A stretch of 64,000 nucleotides of DNA. Source: Pseudonocardia sp. HH130629-09. Lineage in GTDB: Bacteria; Actinomycetota; Actinomycetes; Mycobacteriales; Pseudonocardiaceae. This document shows positions 52,127 to 60,504 of this stretch, piece after piece. Below the pieces are notes generated by a model that was not told where the DNA came from, did not search any database, and saw nothing but the letters and a program-made list of their open reading frames with translations. The translations under genes and the position numbers were made by a program. The stretch lies in contig NZ_CP011868.1 in assembly GCF_001294645.1 (NCBI RefSeq), forward strand, positions 2,666,001-2,730,000. The letters are read 5' to 3'. Each line of letters opens with the position of its first letter. Within the stretch, counting starts at the first letter, position 1.

Positions 52127-52717
52127 ATGCCGCCGTCCGTCACACCGTCCGACGGGCCGTCGCTCGACGCCCCCGTCACCCTGCGCCCGCTGGTACGGGC
52201 CGACCTACCCCTGCTGCGGCGCTGGCTGGCTGCGCCGCACGTGCACCGGTGGTGGTTCCACGAGACCACCGACGAGGCGCTCGAACGCGACTTCGGGGCG
52301 GGGCTGCGCGGGGAGGAACCGGGCGAGGACCTCGTCGCCGAGCTCGGCGGTGTCCCGGTCGGGCTGGTCCAGCGCGCCCGCTGGCACGACTACCCCGACG
52401 AGGTCGCCGCGATCACGCCGATCCTGACGCTCCCGGACGGTGCGCTGACCGTCGACTACCTCATCGGGCCGGTGGAGCTGACCGGGCGCGGGCTGGGCCC
52501 GCGGATCATCGCCGCCGCCGTCGCCGAGGGCTGGGAGCGCTACCCGGAGGCGACGGCGGTGGTCGTCCCGGTCGCGGCGGGCAACCGGGCGTCGTGCCGG
52601 GCGCTGGAGAAGGCCGGGTTCCGGCGGGTCGCGACCGGGGAGCTGCCCCCGGACAACCCGGCCGACCCCCCGCTGTCCCACGTGCACCGGCTCGACCGGC
52701 CCGCCCGTCTGGGATGA
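52127..52717 (+). CDS. GNAT acetyltransferase, AAC(6')-like
   Basis: A 196-residue acetyl-CoA-dependent N-acyltransferase. The sequence from VTLRPLVRADLPLLRRWL through HVHRWWF, the acetyl-CoA loop near LTGRGLGPRIIAAAV, and GNRASCRALEKAGFRRV are the family landmarks. The early RWW block resembles aminoglycoside 6'-acetyltransferases and siderophore acyl enzymes of the Acetyltransf_8 group, so resistance or small-molecule modification is possible but unproven. It lies 7 bases before the NUDIX gene. Confidence 0.8.
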   Translation: MPPSVTPSDGPSLDAPVTLRPLVRADLPLLRRWLAAPHVHRWWFHETTDEALERDFGAGLRGEEPGEDLVAELGGVPVGLVQRARWHDYPDEVAAITPILTLPDGALTVDYLIGPVELTGRGLGPRIIAAAVAEGWERYPEATAVVVPVAAGNRASCRALEKAGFRRVATGELPPDNPADPPLSHVHRLDRPARLG

Positions 52718-52724
52718 TCCCCGC

Positions 52725-53210
52725 GTGCCTCCCGTGACCAGCGCCGGGCTCCTGCTGCACCGGGCCGGGCCGGGCGGCCCGGAGGTGCTGCTCGGCCACA
52801 TGGGCGGACCCTTCTGGGCCCGCAAGGACGACCACGCCTGGTCGCTGCCCAAGGGCGAGCACGGCCCCGACGAGACCCCCCTCGACGCCGCCCGCCGCGA
52901 GTTCACCGAGGAGGTCGGCGCCCCGCCCCCCGGCGGCGAGCCCGTTCCGCTCGGCACGGTCCGCCAGTCCCGCAAGACCGTCACCGCCTTCGCGCTGGAC
53001 GGCTCCGCCTTCACCGGCGCCGACGCCGTCGCCGATCGTCCCGACGACGGCACCTGGGTCCAGATGGAGTGGCCACCCCGTTCCGGGCGCACCGTGCGTT
53101 TCCCCGAGCTGGACCGGGCCGCGTGGTTCGACCTCGCGACCGCGCGGCAGAAGATCGTGAAGGGGCAGGTGCCGCTGCTGGACAGGTTGGCGGAGCTGCT
53201 CGGCGGGTAG
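52725..53210 (+). CDS. NUDIX hydrolase
   Basis: A 161-residue hydrolase of nucleoside-diphosphate derivatives. The NUDIX box is complete: G-x5-E-x7-REFTEEVGA, in a segment starting KGEHGPDETP near residue 39. The N-terminal PVTSAGLLLHRAG and SLPKGEH resemble the NUDIX proteins found near DNA repair genes. The GTG start lies 6 bases after a weak GATGAT -10, so it may be leaderless. The substrate is unknown. Confidence 0.88.
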   Translation: MPPVTSAGLLLHRAGPGGPEVLLGHMGGPFWARKDDHAWSLPKGEHGPDETPLDAARREFTEEVGAPPPGGEPVPLGTVRQSRKTVTAFALDGSAFTGADAVADRPDDGTWVQMEWPPRSGRTVRFPELDRAAWFDLATARQKIVKGQVPLLDRLAELLGG

Positions 53211-53219
53211 TCGGCCACC

Positions 53220-53474
53220 ATGGCGAGCAGCATCAAGGACGACGAGATGTACGAGCGCCTCCGCGAGGAGGGCAACTCCAAGGAGAAGTCCGCGCGGATC
53301 GCGAACGCCGCGGCCGCCGAAGGGCGCGACACCGTCGGCAGGCGCGGCGGCGAGCACGGCGACTACGAGGACCAGACCAAGGACGAGCTCTACGCCCAGG
53401 CGCAGAAGGTCGGCATCCCCGGTCGCTCGGACATGACCAAGGACGAGCTGATCCGGGCCCTGCGCGAGCACTGA
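53220..53474 (+). CDS. 84-residue DUF7218-like protein with Rho-N-like domain
   Basis: A small charged protein. The N-terminal half (SSIKDDEMYERLREEGNSKE, then SARIANAAA) is the conserved part of a widespread small actinobacterial and proteobacterial family. The C-terminal half (TKDELYAQAQKVGIPGRSDM, then TKDELIRALR) looks like the SAP/Rho-N helical motif that can bind nucleic acid. It starts 9 bases after the NUDIX stop, without a strong ribosome site, so coupling is likely. The function is unknown. Confidence 0.8.
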   Translation: MASSIKDDEMYERLREEGNSKEKSARIANAAAAEGRDTVGRRGGEHGDYEDQTKDELYAQAQKVGIPGRSDMTKDELIRALREH

Positions 53475-53486
53475 CATCATCGGGGC

Positions 53487-54260
53487 ATGAGCCGCCGTCA
53501 CGACCACGACGCCGGGGGCGACCCCGGGACCCTCGCCCGCAAGGCCGAGCTGCGTGACGAGGTCTGGAGCGCACTCACCGAGCAGAAGGCCTCCCGTTTC
53601 CCCGGCGCGCGGAACCGGATCTCGAACTTCGTCGGTGCCGAGGCCGCGGCCCGCCGGCTGCGCGAGCTGGAGGTCTGGCGGGCCGCGGGCACCGTCAAGT
53701 CGAACCCGGACTCGGCGCAGCTCCCGGTGCGGCAGTACGCGCTCGAGGACGGCAAGACGGTCTACATGGCCGTCCCGAGGCTGGCCGAGGCCGACCCGTT
53801 CTTCCTGCTCGACCCCGACCACCTCGCCGATCCGCCGCGCCGGGCGGTCTCGATCGCGAACGCCACCCGCTCGGCCCGCCGGGTCGCCGTCGCGGACCTG
53901 GAGCCGGTCGACCTCGTCGTCACCGGCTGCGTCGCGGTCGGCGTCGACGGCGCGCGGCTGGGCAAGGGCGGCGGGTTCGCCGACCTGGAGTTCGCGCTGG
54001 CCCGCGCGGCCGGTCTGATCTCCGACGACACGCTGGTCGTCACGACCGTGCACGAATTGCAGGTGCGCGACGCCGGTGTCGTCCCGTGGGCCGGTCACGA
54101 CGCACCGGTCGACCTGATCGTCACCCCGGACCGGGTCGTCGACTGCCGGGAGCACCGGCGCAGGCGCCCCGAGGGCGGCATCGTGTGGGACTCGCTCACC
54201 GAGGAGAAGATCGCGGCCATCCCGCTGCTGGGGCGGCTGCGGGAGGAGGCACGCGCATGA
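53487..54260 (+). CDS. 5-formyltetrahydrofolate cyclo-ligase family protein
   Basis: A 257-residue protein of the MTHFS-like fold, which uses ATP to turn 5-formyl-THF into 5,10-methenyl-THF. RKAELRDEVWSAL at the start, VKSNPDSAQLPVRQYALEDGKTVYM in the middle (in two conserved stretches) and the Gly-rich ARLGKGGGFADLEFA loop, which binds the ATP phosphates in MTHFS, are visible. It is longer and more diverged than ordinary cyclo-ligases and belongs to the MTHFSD-like branch, so the exact substrate is uncertain. Its stop overlaps the macrodomain start (ATGA). Confidence 0.8.
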   Translation: MSRRHDHDAGGDPGTLARKAELRDEVWSALTEQKASRFPGARNRISNFVGAEAAARRLRELEVWRAAGTVKSNPDSAQLPVRQYALEDGKTVYMAVPRLAEADPFFLLDPDHLADPPRRAVSIANATRSARRVAVADLEPVDLVVTGCVAVGVDGARLGKGGGFADLEFALARAAGLISDDTLVVTTVHELQVRDAGVVPWAGHDAPVDLIVTPDRVVDCREHRRRRPEGGIVWDSLTEEKIAAIPLLGRLREEARA

Positions 54261-54772
54261 GGATCTTCTGCGAGCGCGGCGACATCACCGAGGCCCGGGT
54301 CGACGCCGTCGTCAACGCCGCCAACTCCGGCCTGCGTGGCGGGGGCGGTGTGGACGGTGCCATCCACCGGTGCGGCGGCCCCGCGATCCTCGCCGAGTGC
54401 GAGCGGCTGCGCGCCACGGACCTGCCCGACGGGCTGCCCACCGGCCACGCCGTCGCGACGACCGCCGGGAACCTGCCCGCCCGCTGGGTGATCCACACCG
54501 TCGGGCCGGTGCACGCGAAGGGCGAGGACCGCTCCGCCCTGCTGGCGAGCGCCTACCGGGAGCCGATGCGCGTCGCGGACTCCCTCGGCGCCCGCACCGT
54601 CGCCTTCCCCGCCGTCTCGGCCGGGATCTACGGATGGCCGATCGACGACGCCGCCCGGATCGCCGTCGGCACCGTCCGGGAGGTCGCCGGCGCGGGCACC
54701 GGTGTCGAGGAGGTGCGGTTCGTGCTCTTCAGTGACGACGTCCTCGCCGCGTTCGAGACCGCCCTAGGCTGA
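54257..54772 (+). CDS. macrodomain protein, ADP-ribose/O-acetyl-ADP-ribose deacetylase type
   Basis: A 171-residue macrodomain, MacroD/YmdB-like, that removes ADP-ribose from proteins or deacetylates O-acetyl-ADP-ribose. The ADP-ribose site is visible: GDIT near residue 9, VDAVVNAANSGLRGGGGVDGAIH at about 15-38 (in two parts) and AFPAVSAGIYGWP near residue 115. It is translationally coupled to the preceding cyclo-ligase gene. Confidence 0.92.
   Translation: MRIFCERGDITEARVDAVVNAANSGLRGGGGVDGAIHRCGGPAILAECERLRATDLPDGLPTGHAVATTAGNLPARWVIHTVGPVHAKGEDRSALLASAYREPMRVADSLGARTVAFPAVSAGIYGWPIDDAARIAVGTVREVAGAGTGVEEVRFVLFSDDVLAAFETALG
54765..54770 (+). promoter_or_regulatory. -10 box for leaderless carbonic anhydrase gene
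   Basis: TAGGCT lies inside the end of the macrodomain gene, 6 bases before the ATG at 54777, with no ribosome site between. Confidence 0.5.
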
Positions 54773-54776
54773 CCCC

Positions 54777-55286
54777 ATGATCACCGTGAACGGCCACACC
54801 CCGCAGGTCCACGACCAGGCCTGGGTGGCGCCCGGCGCCGTCCTCGCCGGCGAGGTGAGCGTCGGCGCGGAGACCGGGATCTGGTACACCTGCGTCCTGC
54901 GGGCCGATCTGGCCCCGATCACCGTGGGCGCGCGCACCAACGTGCAGGACGGCTCGGTGCTGCACGCCGACCCCGGCTTCCCCATGGTCATCGGCGACGG
55001 CGTGACCATCGGCCACCGCGCGGTCGTACACGGCTGCACGGTCTCCGACGACGTGCTGATCGGCATGGGCGCGGTGCTGATGAACGGGGTGCACGTCGGA
55101 GCCGGGTCGCTGATCGCCGCAGGGGCGGTCCTCACCCAGGGCACGGTCGTGCCCCCCGGGTCGCTGGTCGCCGGGGTGCCGGGGAAGGTGCGCCGGGAGC
55201 TGAGCCAGGCCGAGCGCGACTCGATCCCGCTCTCCGCCGCCGCCTACGTGCACCTGCTGGGCCTGCACCGCGACGCGACCGCCTGA
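54777..55286 (+). CDS. gamma carbonic anhydrase family protein
   Basis: A 169-residue left-handed beta-helix protein. Hexapeptide repeats run from about residue 10 to 135, with three metal-site-type His (VLHAD, IGHRAVVHGC). Gamma carbonic anhydrases hydrate CO2; many close relatives (YrdA, PaaY, CaiE types) have weak or other activity such as thioester hydrolysis. The position gives no further clue. Confidence 0.88.
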   Translation: MITVNGHTPQVHDQAWVAPGAVLAGEVSVGAETGIWYTCVLRADLAPITVGARTNVQDGSVLHADPGFPMVIGDGVTIGHRAVVHGCTVSDDVLIGMGAVLMNGVHVGAGSLIAAGAVLTQGTVVPPGSLVAGVPGKVRRELSQAERDSIPLSAAAYVHLLGLHRDATA

Positions 55287-55352
55287 CCCACCGCCGCCGG
55301 CACCGGAACGGCGTACGAACCGAGCGACGGAGCGGAGCCGGAGGGCCGGGGG

Positions 55353-56009
55353 TCAGCAGCCGGTCAGGCGCCCGGCGAACGTCGCGACGCCGTCACCGGC
55401 CAGCCGCTCCAGGACCGCGGGCCGCCCGCAGGCCGCGAGCAGCACGTCGATCCCGTCGCCCTGCACCGTCGCGCCGTCGCCCCCGGCGAACCCGACGTCG
55501 TCGGCGACGAACCGCAGCCCCGCCAGCCGGTCTCGGCTCGTGAACGCGCTCGGGTGCTGTCCGACCACGAACTCCAGCGCGATCCGCAGGCCCTCGGGGT
55601 CGGACTCGCGGGGCAGCCCGAGCGGGACGGTGACGTCGGCGGTGTGCACCAGGATGTCGGTCATCGGGCCCCGCAGACCGACCCCGGGGATGGCGAACCG
55701 GCTGTCCGCGTGCTCGCGGAGGGTCGCGACGATCTCCGGCACCGGCCGCGCCGCGAGGCGAGCCGCCCCCCGGTCGATGGCACGGTCGATGTCGCCGCGG
55801 GCCGCGACCATGTCGGCGAGCACCGTGCCGAGGTTCATGGTGACCACCGACGCGGTGTGCCCGGCGACGGTGCGCACGTCCCACTCCGAGCACAGGCTGG
55901 GGCTCGCGAGCTGCCCGGCGTCGAGCGACTCGACCAGGTCGGCGAAGCCGCGGCGGTGGCGTGCGGAGACCGCGAGCACGACCTCTGTGGGAACGGCGGA
56001 CGCGGACAC
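55353..56009 (-). CDS. mycothiol-dependent maleylpyruvate isomerase family protein
   Basis: A 218-residue DinB-like four-helix metalloenzyme of the actinobacterial TIGR03083 family, which uses mycothiol or carries a related metal site. GTG 56009 has GGAGGGGGTCCC upstream. SLCSEWDVRTVAGHTASVV near residue 40 and the DILVHTADVTVPLG block near 125 give two His of the metal triad. The reaction is not known for most members. A damaged paralog lies directly upstream. Confidence 0.85.
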   Translation of the reverse strand: MSASAVPTEVVLAVSARHRRGFADLVESLDAGQLASPSLCSEWDVRTVAGHTASVVTMNLGTVLADMVAARGDIDRAIDRGAARLAARPVPEIVATLREHADSRFAIPGVGLRGPMTDILVHTADVTVPLGLPRESDPEGLRIALEFVVGQHPSAFTSRDRLAGLRFVADDVGFAGGDGATVQGDGIDVLLAACGRPAVLERLAGDGVATFAGRLTGC

Positions 56010-56053
56010 GGGACCCCCTCCGGCGGGCCGCCCGGCCCGCGACGGCGCCAAGC

Positions 56054-56703
56054 CTAGAGTGTGAGCCGACCGGCGAGCGTCGCGACGCCGCCCCGTGAGC
56101 CGGTCCAGCACGGCCGGTCGTCCGCAGGCGGCCAGCAGCACGTCGACGCCGTGTCCCCGGACCTCCGCGCCCTCGCCTTGCGCGAACCCGGCGTCGTCGG
56201 CGACGAACCGCAGGCCGGCCACCCGGTGCTTCGTGGTGAACCCGGCGGGACCCTACCGACGACGAAGTCGAGCGCGACGCGCACGTCGGCGGGGTCGGGG
56301 TCGAACGGCAGCCCGAGCGGGACCGTGACGTCGACGGTGTGCACGAGCGCGGCGGTCATCGGGCCGCGCCCCGATGCCGGGCGGGGCGACGGAGCTTTCG
56401 GCCCGCTCGCGCAGGACCGCGACCAGCTCCCCGATCGGTCGGGTCGCCTCCCGCCGCGCGGCCCGGTCGACCGCCCGGTCCACGTTCCCGCGCGCCCGGC
56501 AGCACCTGGACCAGGAACGACGGCACCGTCGTGGTCAGCGCGGACACCAGGTGCCCGGCGTCGGTCCGCACGTCCCACCCGGCGCACAGGCTCGGCGCCG
56601 CGAGCTGCGCCGCGTCGAGTGAGAAGACGAGGTCGGCGAACCCGCGCCGGTACCGGGCGGACACCGCGACGACGGCAGCGTCGGGCAGGTCGGAGGTGGT
56701 CAC
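56054..56703 (-). pseudogene. decayed paralog of the maleylpyruvate-isomerase-family gene
   Basis: The same protein can be followed from the GTG at 56703 (VTTSDLPDAAVVAVSARYRRGF, LCAGWDVRTDAGHLVSAL) to GVATLAGRLTL at 56054, but only by changing frame about four times: between 56520 and 56440, near 56370, near 56250 and near 56090. Over 60 percent of positions agree with the intact neighbour by eye, so it is a tandem duplicate in which one copy is breaking down. Unlike the phoD case the shifts are many and not all in homopolymers, so real decay is likely. Confidence 0.8.
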
Positions 56704-56710
56704 GGCGGTG

Positions 56711-56716
56711 AGCCTA
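56711..56716 (-). promoter_or_regulatory. -10 box of the decayed paralog
   Basis: TAGGCT on the minus strand ends 7 bases before the GTG at 56703; its TAG is also the stop codon of the FadR-type regulator gene. Confidence 0.45.
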
Positions 56717-57409
56717 GGCAGGTCGGACCCGGCCGTGGAAGGCGCGGATGTGCGCCTCGATCCGGTCCGCGGCCAGCGCCGGGTCACCGTCGGCGAGGGC
56801 GGCGTGGATGTCGCGGTGCTCGGCCCGCAGCCGATCGCGCAGTGCGGGCCAGTCCCCCTGGGCCTGCATCGCGTCGAGCAGCACCCCGCGCACCGACTCC
56901 CGGATCGCCCGGGTCAGCTCCCCCACCAGGCGATTGCCCGCCGCCGCGGCGATCGCGACGTGGAAGGCGATGTCGGCGTCACTGAAGGCGGCCGGGTCGA
57001 GGTCGGCGTCCATGGCGTCCAGCGCGGTCGTCCACTCCAGGAGGTCCGACGCCGAGCGCCAGCGCGCGGCGAGCCCGGCGGAGAACCGCTCGAGCATGAC
57101 CCGGGCCTCGGTCACGTCGTCGACCGGGAACGAGTCGACCGCCAGGTGCAGGGCCAGTACCCGCCCGAGCGCCCGCGCCGGGGCCGGTACGACGACCGTC
57201 CCGGAGTCGACGCCGGTGCCCACCTGCGAGCGGATCACGCCCTGGGCCTGCAGCACCCGCAGCGCCTCGCGGACCGCCTGGCGGGACGCACCGAGCCGGG
57301 CGGCGAGCTCGCGCTCCGGCGGCAGCCGGTCCCCCGGGCGCCACTCGCCGCTCGTCAGGCGCTCCTCGACGTGGGCGAGCACCATCTCGTGGGCGGCGGG
57401 AACACGCAC
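56714..57409 (-). CDS. FadR-type (FCD) GntR regulator, LldR/LutR-like
   Basis: A 231-residue regulator. Its winged helix at about residues 8-72 contains LPPERELAARLGASRQAVRE. The C-terminal FCD domain has the metal and ligand residues D-x3-H (DIAFHVAI), H in RAEHRDIH and H in EAHIRAFH. It is divergent from lutABC with an 86-base gap holding a double operator. Control of L-lactate use, with L-lactate as effector, is therefore the natural reading. An alternative ligand such as another hydroxy acid cannot be excluded. Confidence 0.88.
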   Translation of the reverse strand: MRVPAAHEMVLAHVEERLTSGEWRPGDRLPPERELAARLGASRQAVREALRVLQAQGVIRSQVGTGVDSGTVVVPAPARALGRVLALHLAVDSFPVDDVTEARVMLERFSAGLAARWRSASDLLEWTTALDAMDADLDPAAFSDADIAFHVAIAAAAGNRLVGELTRAIRESVRGVLLDAMQAQGDWPALRDRLRAEHRDIHAALADGDPALAADRIEAHIRAFHGRVRPA

Positions 57410-57426
57410 GTCGTCCTCCTGCTTGT

Positions 57427-57465
57427 GTGTGGTCCGACCATACCGCTACCTTGGTCGGACCACAC
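57427..57465. promoter_or_regulatory. double FadR/LldR-type operator between regulator and lutABC
   Basis: Two 11-bp palindromes, tggtccgacca (57430-57440) and tggtcggacca (57452-57462), fit the family consensus TGGTNNNACCA. They are 22 bases apart centre to centre, two helical turns, and together form a larger inverted repeat with 14-bp arms (57427-57440 and 57452-57465). Confidence 0.85.
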
Positions 57466-57495
57466 CCTCCGTCCCACCACGTCACCGGAGGCGCC

Positions 57496-58302
57496 ATGTC
57501 GAACCCACCGCCCCGCGTCGGCCTCATGGTCACGTGCCTGAACGACGCCCTGTTCCCGGACACCGGCGCGGCCGTCGTGTCCCTGCTGCGCCGGCTCCGC
57601 GTCGACGTCGAGTTCCCCGCCGCCCAGACCTGCTGCGGCCAGCCGATGGTCAACACCGGCTACCTCGACGAGGCCGTCCCGCTCGTGCGCAACCACCTCG
57701 ACGCCTTCGCCGGCTACGACGCCGTCCTCGCGCCGTCCGGCTCCTGCGCGGGCTCGGTGCGCCACCAGCACGGGCTGGTCGCGCGCCGCTCCGGCGACCC
57801 CGGCCTGGTCCGCGGCGTGGAGGTGGCACCGCCGGTCTACGAGCTGAGCGAGTACCTGGTCGACGTGCTCGGCGTCGTCGACGTCGGTGCCTACTTCCCG
57901 CACCGCGTCACCTACCACCCGACCTGCCACTCGCTGCGGATGCTGGGGGTCGGCGACCGGCCGACCCGACTGCTGCGCGCGGTGCGCGGGCTGACCCTGC
58001 TCGACCTGCCGGGCGCGGCCGAATGCTGCGGGTTCGGCGGGACGTTCGCGGTGAAGAACGCCGAGACCTCGATCGCAATGGGCAACGACAAGGCCCGCCA
58101 CGTCCGCTCGACGGGCGCGGAGGTCCTCGTCGCCGGGGACAACTCGTGCCTGATGCACGTCGGCGGGCTGCTGTCGCGGCAGCGGTCGGGGATGCGGGTG
58201 ATGCACCTGGCCGAGGTGCTGGCACAGACCGAGCCGGTGGTCGCCGGCGAGGGCCGGGCCGGCGACGGACGTTCCGTCGGCAGTGCGGGGGTGGCCCGGT
58301 GA
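57496..58302 (+). CDS. lutA: LutA-type (Fe-S) protein of L-lactate utilisation
   Basis: A 268-residue subunit of the LutABC complex that oxidises L-lactate to pyruvate at the membrane. The ATG has CCGGAGGCGCC upstream. It carries two CCG cysteine motifs, QTCCGQPMVNTGY near residue 50 and AECCGFGGTFAV near residue 176, each with the outlying Cys of the domain. The stop overlaps lutB (GTGA). Regulation by the divergent FadR-type protein is indicated by the double operator. Confidence 0.92.
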   Translation: MSNPPPRVGLMVTCLNDALFPDTGAAVVSLLRRLRVDVEFPAAQTCCGQPMVNTGYLDEAVPLVRNHLDAFAGYDAVLAPSGSCAGSVRHQHGLVARRSGDPGLVRGVEVAPPVYELSEYLVDVLGVVDVGAYFPHRVTYHPTCHSLRMLGVGDRPTRLLRAVRGLTLLDLPGAAECCGFGGTFAVKNAETSIAMGNDKARHVRSTGAEVLVAGDNSCLMHVGGLLSRQRSGMRVMHLAEVLAQTEPVVAGEGRAGDGRSVGSAGVAR

Positions 58303-59792
58303 GCGGCACCTTCCTCGGCACCCCGTCGTTCCCGACCGCGGCGAGGCACGCGCTGGAGGACTCCCAGCTGCGCCGCAACCTCGCGCACGCGACGGGCGTC
58401 ATCCGCACCAAGCGGGCAGGCGTCGTCGGCGAGGTGGACGAGTGGGAGCAGCTGCGCCTGGCCGGTGAGGCGATCAAGAACCGGGTGCTGCGGCACCTCC
58501 CCGACTACCTGGAGCAGCTCGAACGCTCGCTGACCGCGGCCGGGGCCACCGTGCACTGGGCGCGCGACGCGGCCGAGGCGAACGCGATCGTCGTCGACAT
58601 CGCGCGCCGGCACGGCACCGACGAGGTCGTCAAGGTCAAGTCCATGGCCACCCAGGAGATCGACCTCAACTCGGCGCTGGAGGCCGCGGGCATCCACGCC
58701 TGGGAGACCGACCTCGCCGAGCTGATCGTGCAGCTCGGCGACGACCTGCCCAGCCACATCCTGGTCCCGGCGATCCACCGCAACCGCGCGGAGATCCGGG
58801 AGATCTTCCTGCGCGAGATGGGCAGCGCCGGGCGCGCCGCCCCGGCCGACCTGACCGACGAGCCGAAGCGTCTCGCCGCGGCCGCCCGGGAGCACCTGCG
58901 GGAGAAGTTCCTGCGGGCCAGGGTCGCGGTGTCGGGGGCGAACTTCGCCGTCGCCGAGACCGGGACACTGACCGTCGTGGAGTCCGAGGGCAACGGCCGG
59001 ATGTGCCTGACCCTGCCGGAGGTCCTGGTGTCGGTGGTCGGCATCGAGAAGGTCCTGCCGACCTTCCAGGACCTGGACGTGATGCTGCAGCTGCTCCCCC
59101 GGTCCTCGACCGGGGAGCGGATGAACCCCTACACCTCCACCTGGACCGGGGTCACCCCCGGCGACGGGCCGCAGGAGGTGCACGTGGTGCTGCTGGACAA
59201 CGGGCGCACCGACGTGCTGGCCGACCCGACCGGACGCCAGGCGCTGCGCTGCATCCGTTGCTCGGCCTGCCTGAACGTGTGCCCGGTCTACGAGCGCACC
59301 GGCGGACACGCCTACGGCTCGGTCTACCCGGGTCCGATCGGCGCGATCCTCACGCCGCAGCTGCGCGGGGTGGGCACCGACCCGCAGACCGACTCGCTGC
59401 CATACGCCTCCAGCCTGTGCGGGGCGTGCTTCGAGGTCTGCCCGGTCCGCATCGACATCCCCGAGGTGCTGGTGCACCTGCGCGCCGAGGTCGTCGACGC
59501 GCACCAGCGGGCGAGCCGGGTGCCGTCGGTTCAGGACGTCGCGATGCGGGCGGCGTCGTGGACACTGTCCTCGGCGGCGCGGACCGGTGCCGCGGAGAAG
59601 GCGGCCGGGCTCGGTGGTCGGCTGGTCGCGCGGCTGGGACGCACCGTCCCCGGCGGGCGGACCGTGCTGGGCGCGATCCCCGGTCCGGCGAGCCCGTGGG
59701 CGGACTCGCGCGACGTCCCGGTGCCGGCGGAGGAGTCGTTCCGGGAGTGGTGGAAGCGGACGAACGGCGGCCGGGACGGGAGCTGGGCATGA
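58299..59792 (+). CDS. lutB: LutB-type iron-sulfur protein of L-lactate utilisation
   Basis: A 497-residue subunit with two 4Fe-4S sites: CIRCSACLNVCPVY near residue 325 and SLCGACFEVCPV near residue 372. An N-terminal LUD domain (VKSMATQEIDLNSALEAAGI, TGTLTVVESEGNGR) precedes them. It overlaps lutA and lutC by 4 bases each. The length is usual for LutB/YkgF. Confidence 0.94.
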   Translation: MSGTFLGTPSFPTAARHALEDSQLRRNLAHATGVIRTKRAGVVGEVDEWEQLRLAGEAIKNRVLRHLPDYLEQLERSLTAAGATVHWARDAAEANAIVVDIARRHGTDEVVKVKSMATQEIDLNSALEAAGIHAWETDLAELIVQLGDDLPSHILVPAIHRNRAEIREIFLREMGSAGRAAPADLTDEPKRLAAAAREHLREKFLRARVAVSGANFAVAETGTLTVVESEGNGRMCLTLPEVLVSVVGIEKVLPTFQDLDVMLQLLPRSSTGERMNPYTSTWTGVTPGDGPQEVHVVLLDNGRTDVLADPTGRQALRCIRCSACLNVCPVYERTGGHAYGSVYPGPIGAILTPQLRGVGTDPQTDSLPYASSLCGACFEVCPVRIDIPEVLVHLRAEVVDAHQRASRVPSVQDVAMRAASWTLSSAARTGAAEKAAGLGGRLVARLGRTVPGGRTVLGAIPGPASPWADSRDVPVPAEESFREWWKRTNGGRDGSWA

Positions 59793-60436
59793 GCGCGCGT
59801 GAGGCGATCCTGGCGAAGGCCCGGCGGGCCCTGTCCGACGTGCCCGACGTCGAGCCGGTACTCGACGTGGAGGTGGTCCGCCCGGTTCCCGACCGGTCGC
59901 CGTCACACGCGCAGGTCGTGGATCTGTTCGTCGAGCGGGTCGCGGACTACCGCGCCGTCGTCGAGCGGGCGGCTCCGGACACGGCGACCGCGCGGGTCGC
60001 CGGAGCGCTGGCGGGCCGGACCCCGCTCGCGGGTTCCGGGCCGCTGCGGATCCTGGTGCCACCGGGCTTCCCGGCCGGGCTGGTACCCGCCGATGTCGAG
60101 GTCGTCGCCGACGGGCCCGGCGTCGTGGTGTCCGAGTTGGACCGGTGCGACGGCGTGCTGTCGACGGCCGCCATCGGCATCGCCGAGACCGGCACGATCG
60201 TCCTCGACCACGGGCCGGGCCAGGGCCGTCGTGCCGCGACCCTGGTCCCCGACCTGCACGTCTGCGTGATCCGCGCCGACCAGATCGTGGCCGGGGTACC
60301 GGAGGCGGTGGCGGCGCTGGACCCGGTACGACCGCACACCTGGATCAGCGGGCCGAGTGCGACCAGCGACATCGAGCTGGACCGGGTGGAGGGCGTGCAC
60401 GGGCCGCGGACCCTGCACGTGGTGATCGTCGGCTGA
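59789..60436 (+). CDS. lutC: LutC-type LUD domain protein
   Basis: A 215-residue LUD-domain subunit of the lactate oxidation complex. Landmarks are VSELDRCDGVLSTAAIGIAE and TIVLDHGPGQGRR in the middle, and PHTWISGPSATSDIELDRVEGVHGP at the C-terminus (in two stretches), the family signature. It starts in an ATGA overlap with lutB and ends the operon. Confidence 0.93.
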   Translation: MSAREAILAKARRALSDVPDVEPVLDVEVVRPVPDRSPSHAQVVDLFVERVADYRAVVERAAPDTATARVAGALAGRTPLAGSGPLRILVPPGFPAGLVPADVEVVADGPGVVVSELDRCDGVLSTAAIGIAETGTIVLDHGPGQGRRAATLVPDLHVCVIRADQIVAGVPEAVAALDPVRPHTWISGPSATSDIELDRVEGVHGPRTLHVVIVG

Positions 60437-60504
60437 TCCGGGCCGAGCCGACAAGCCGGGGGTGCTGTGGACGACACCCCCTTGGCCGACGCATGGACGG
60501 CAGC

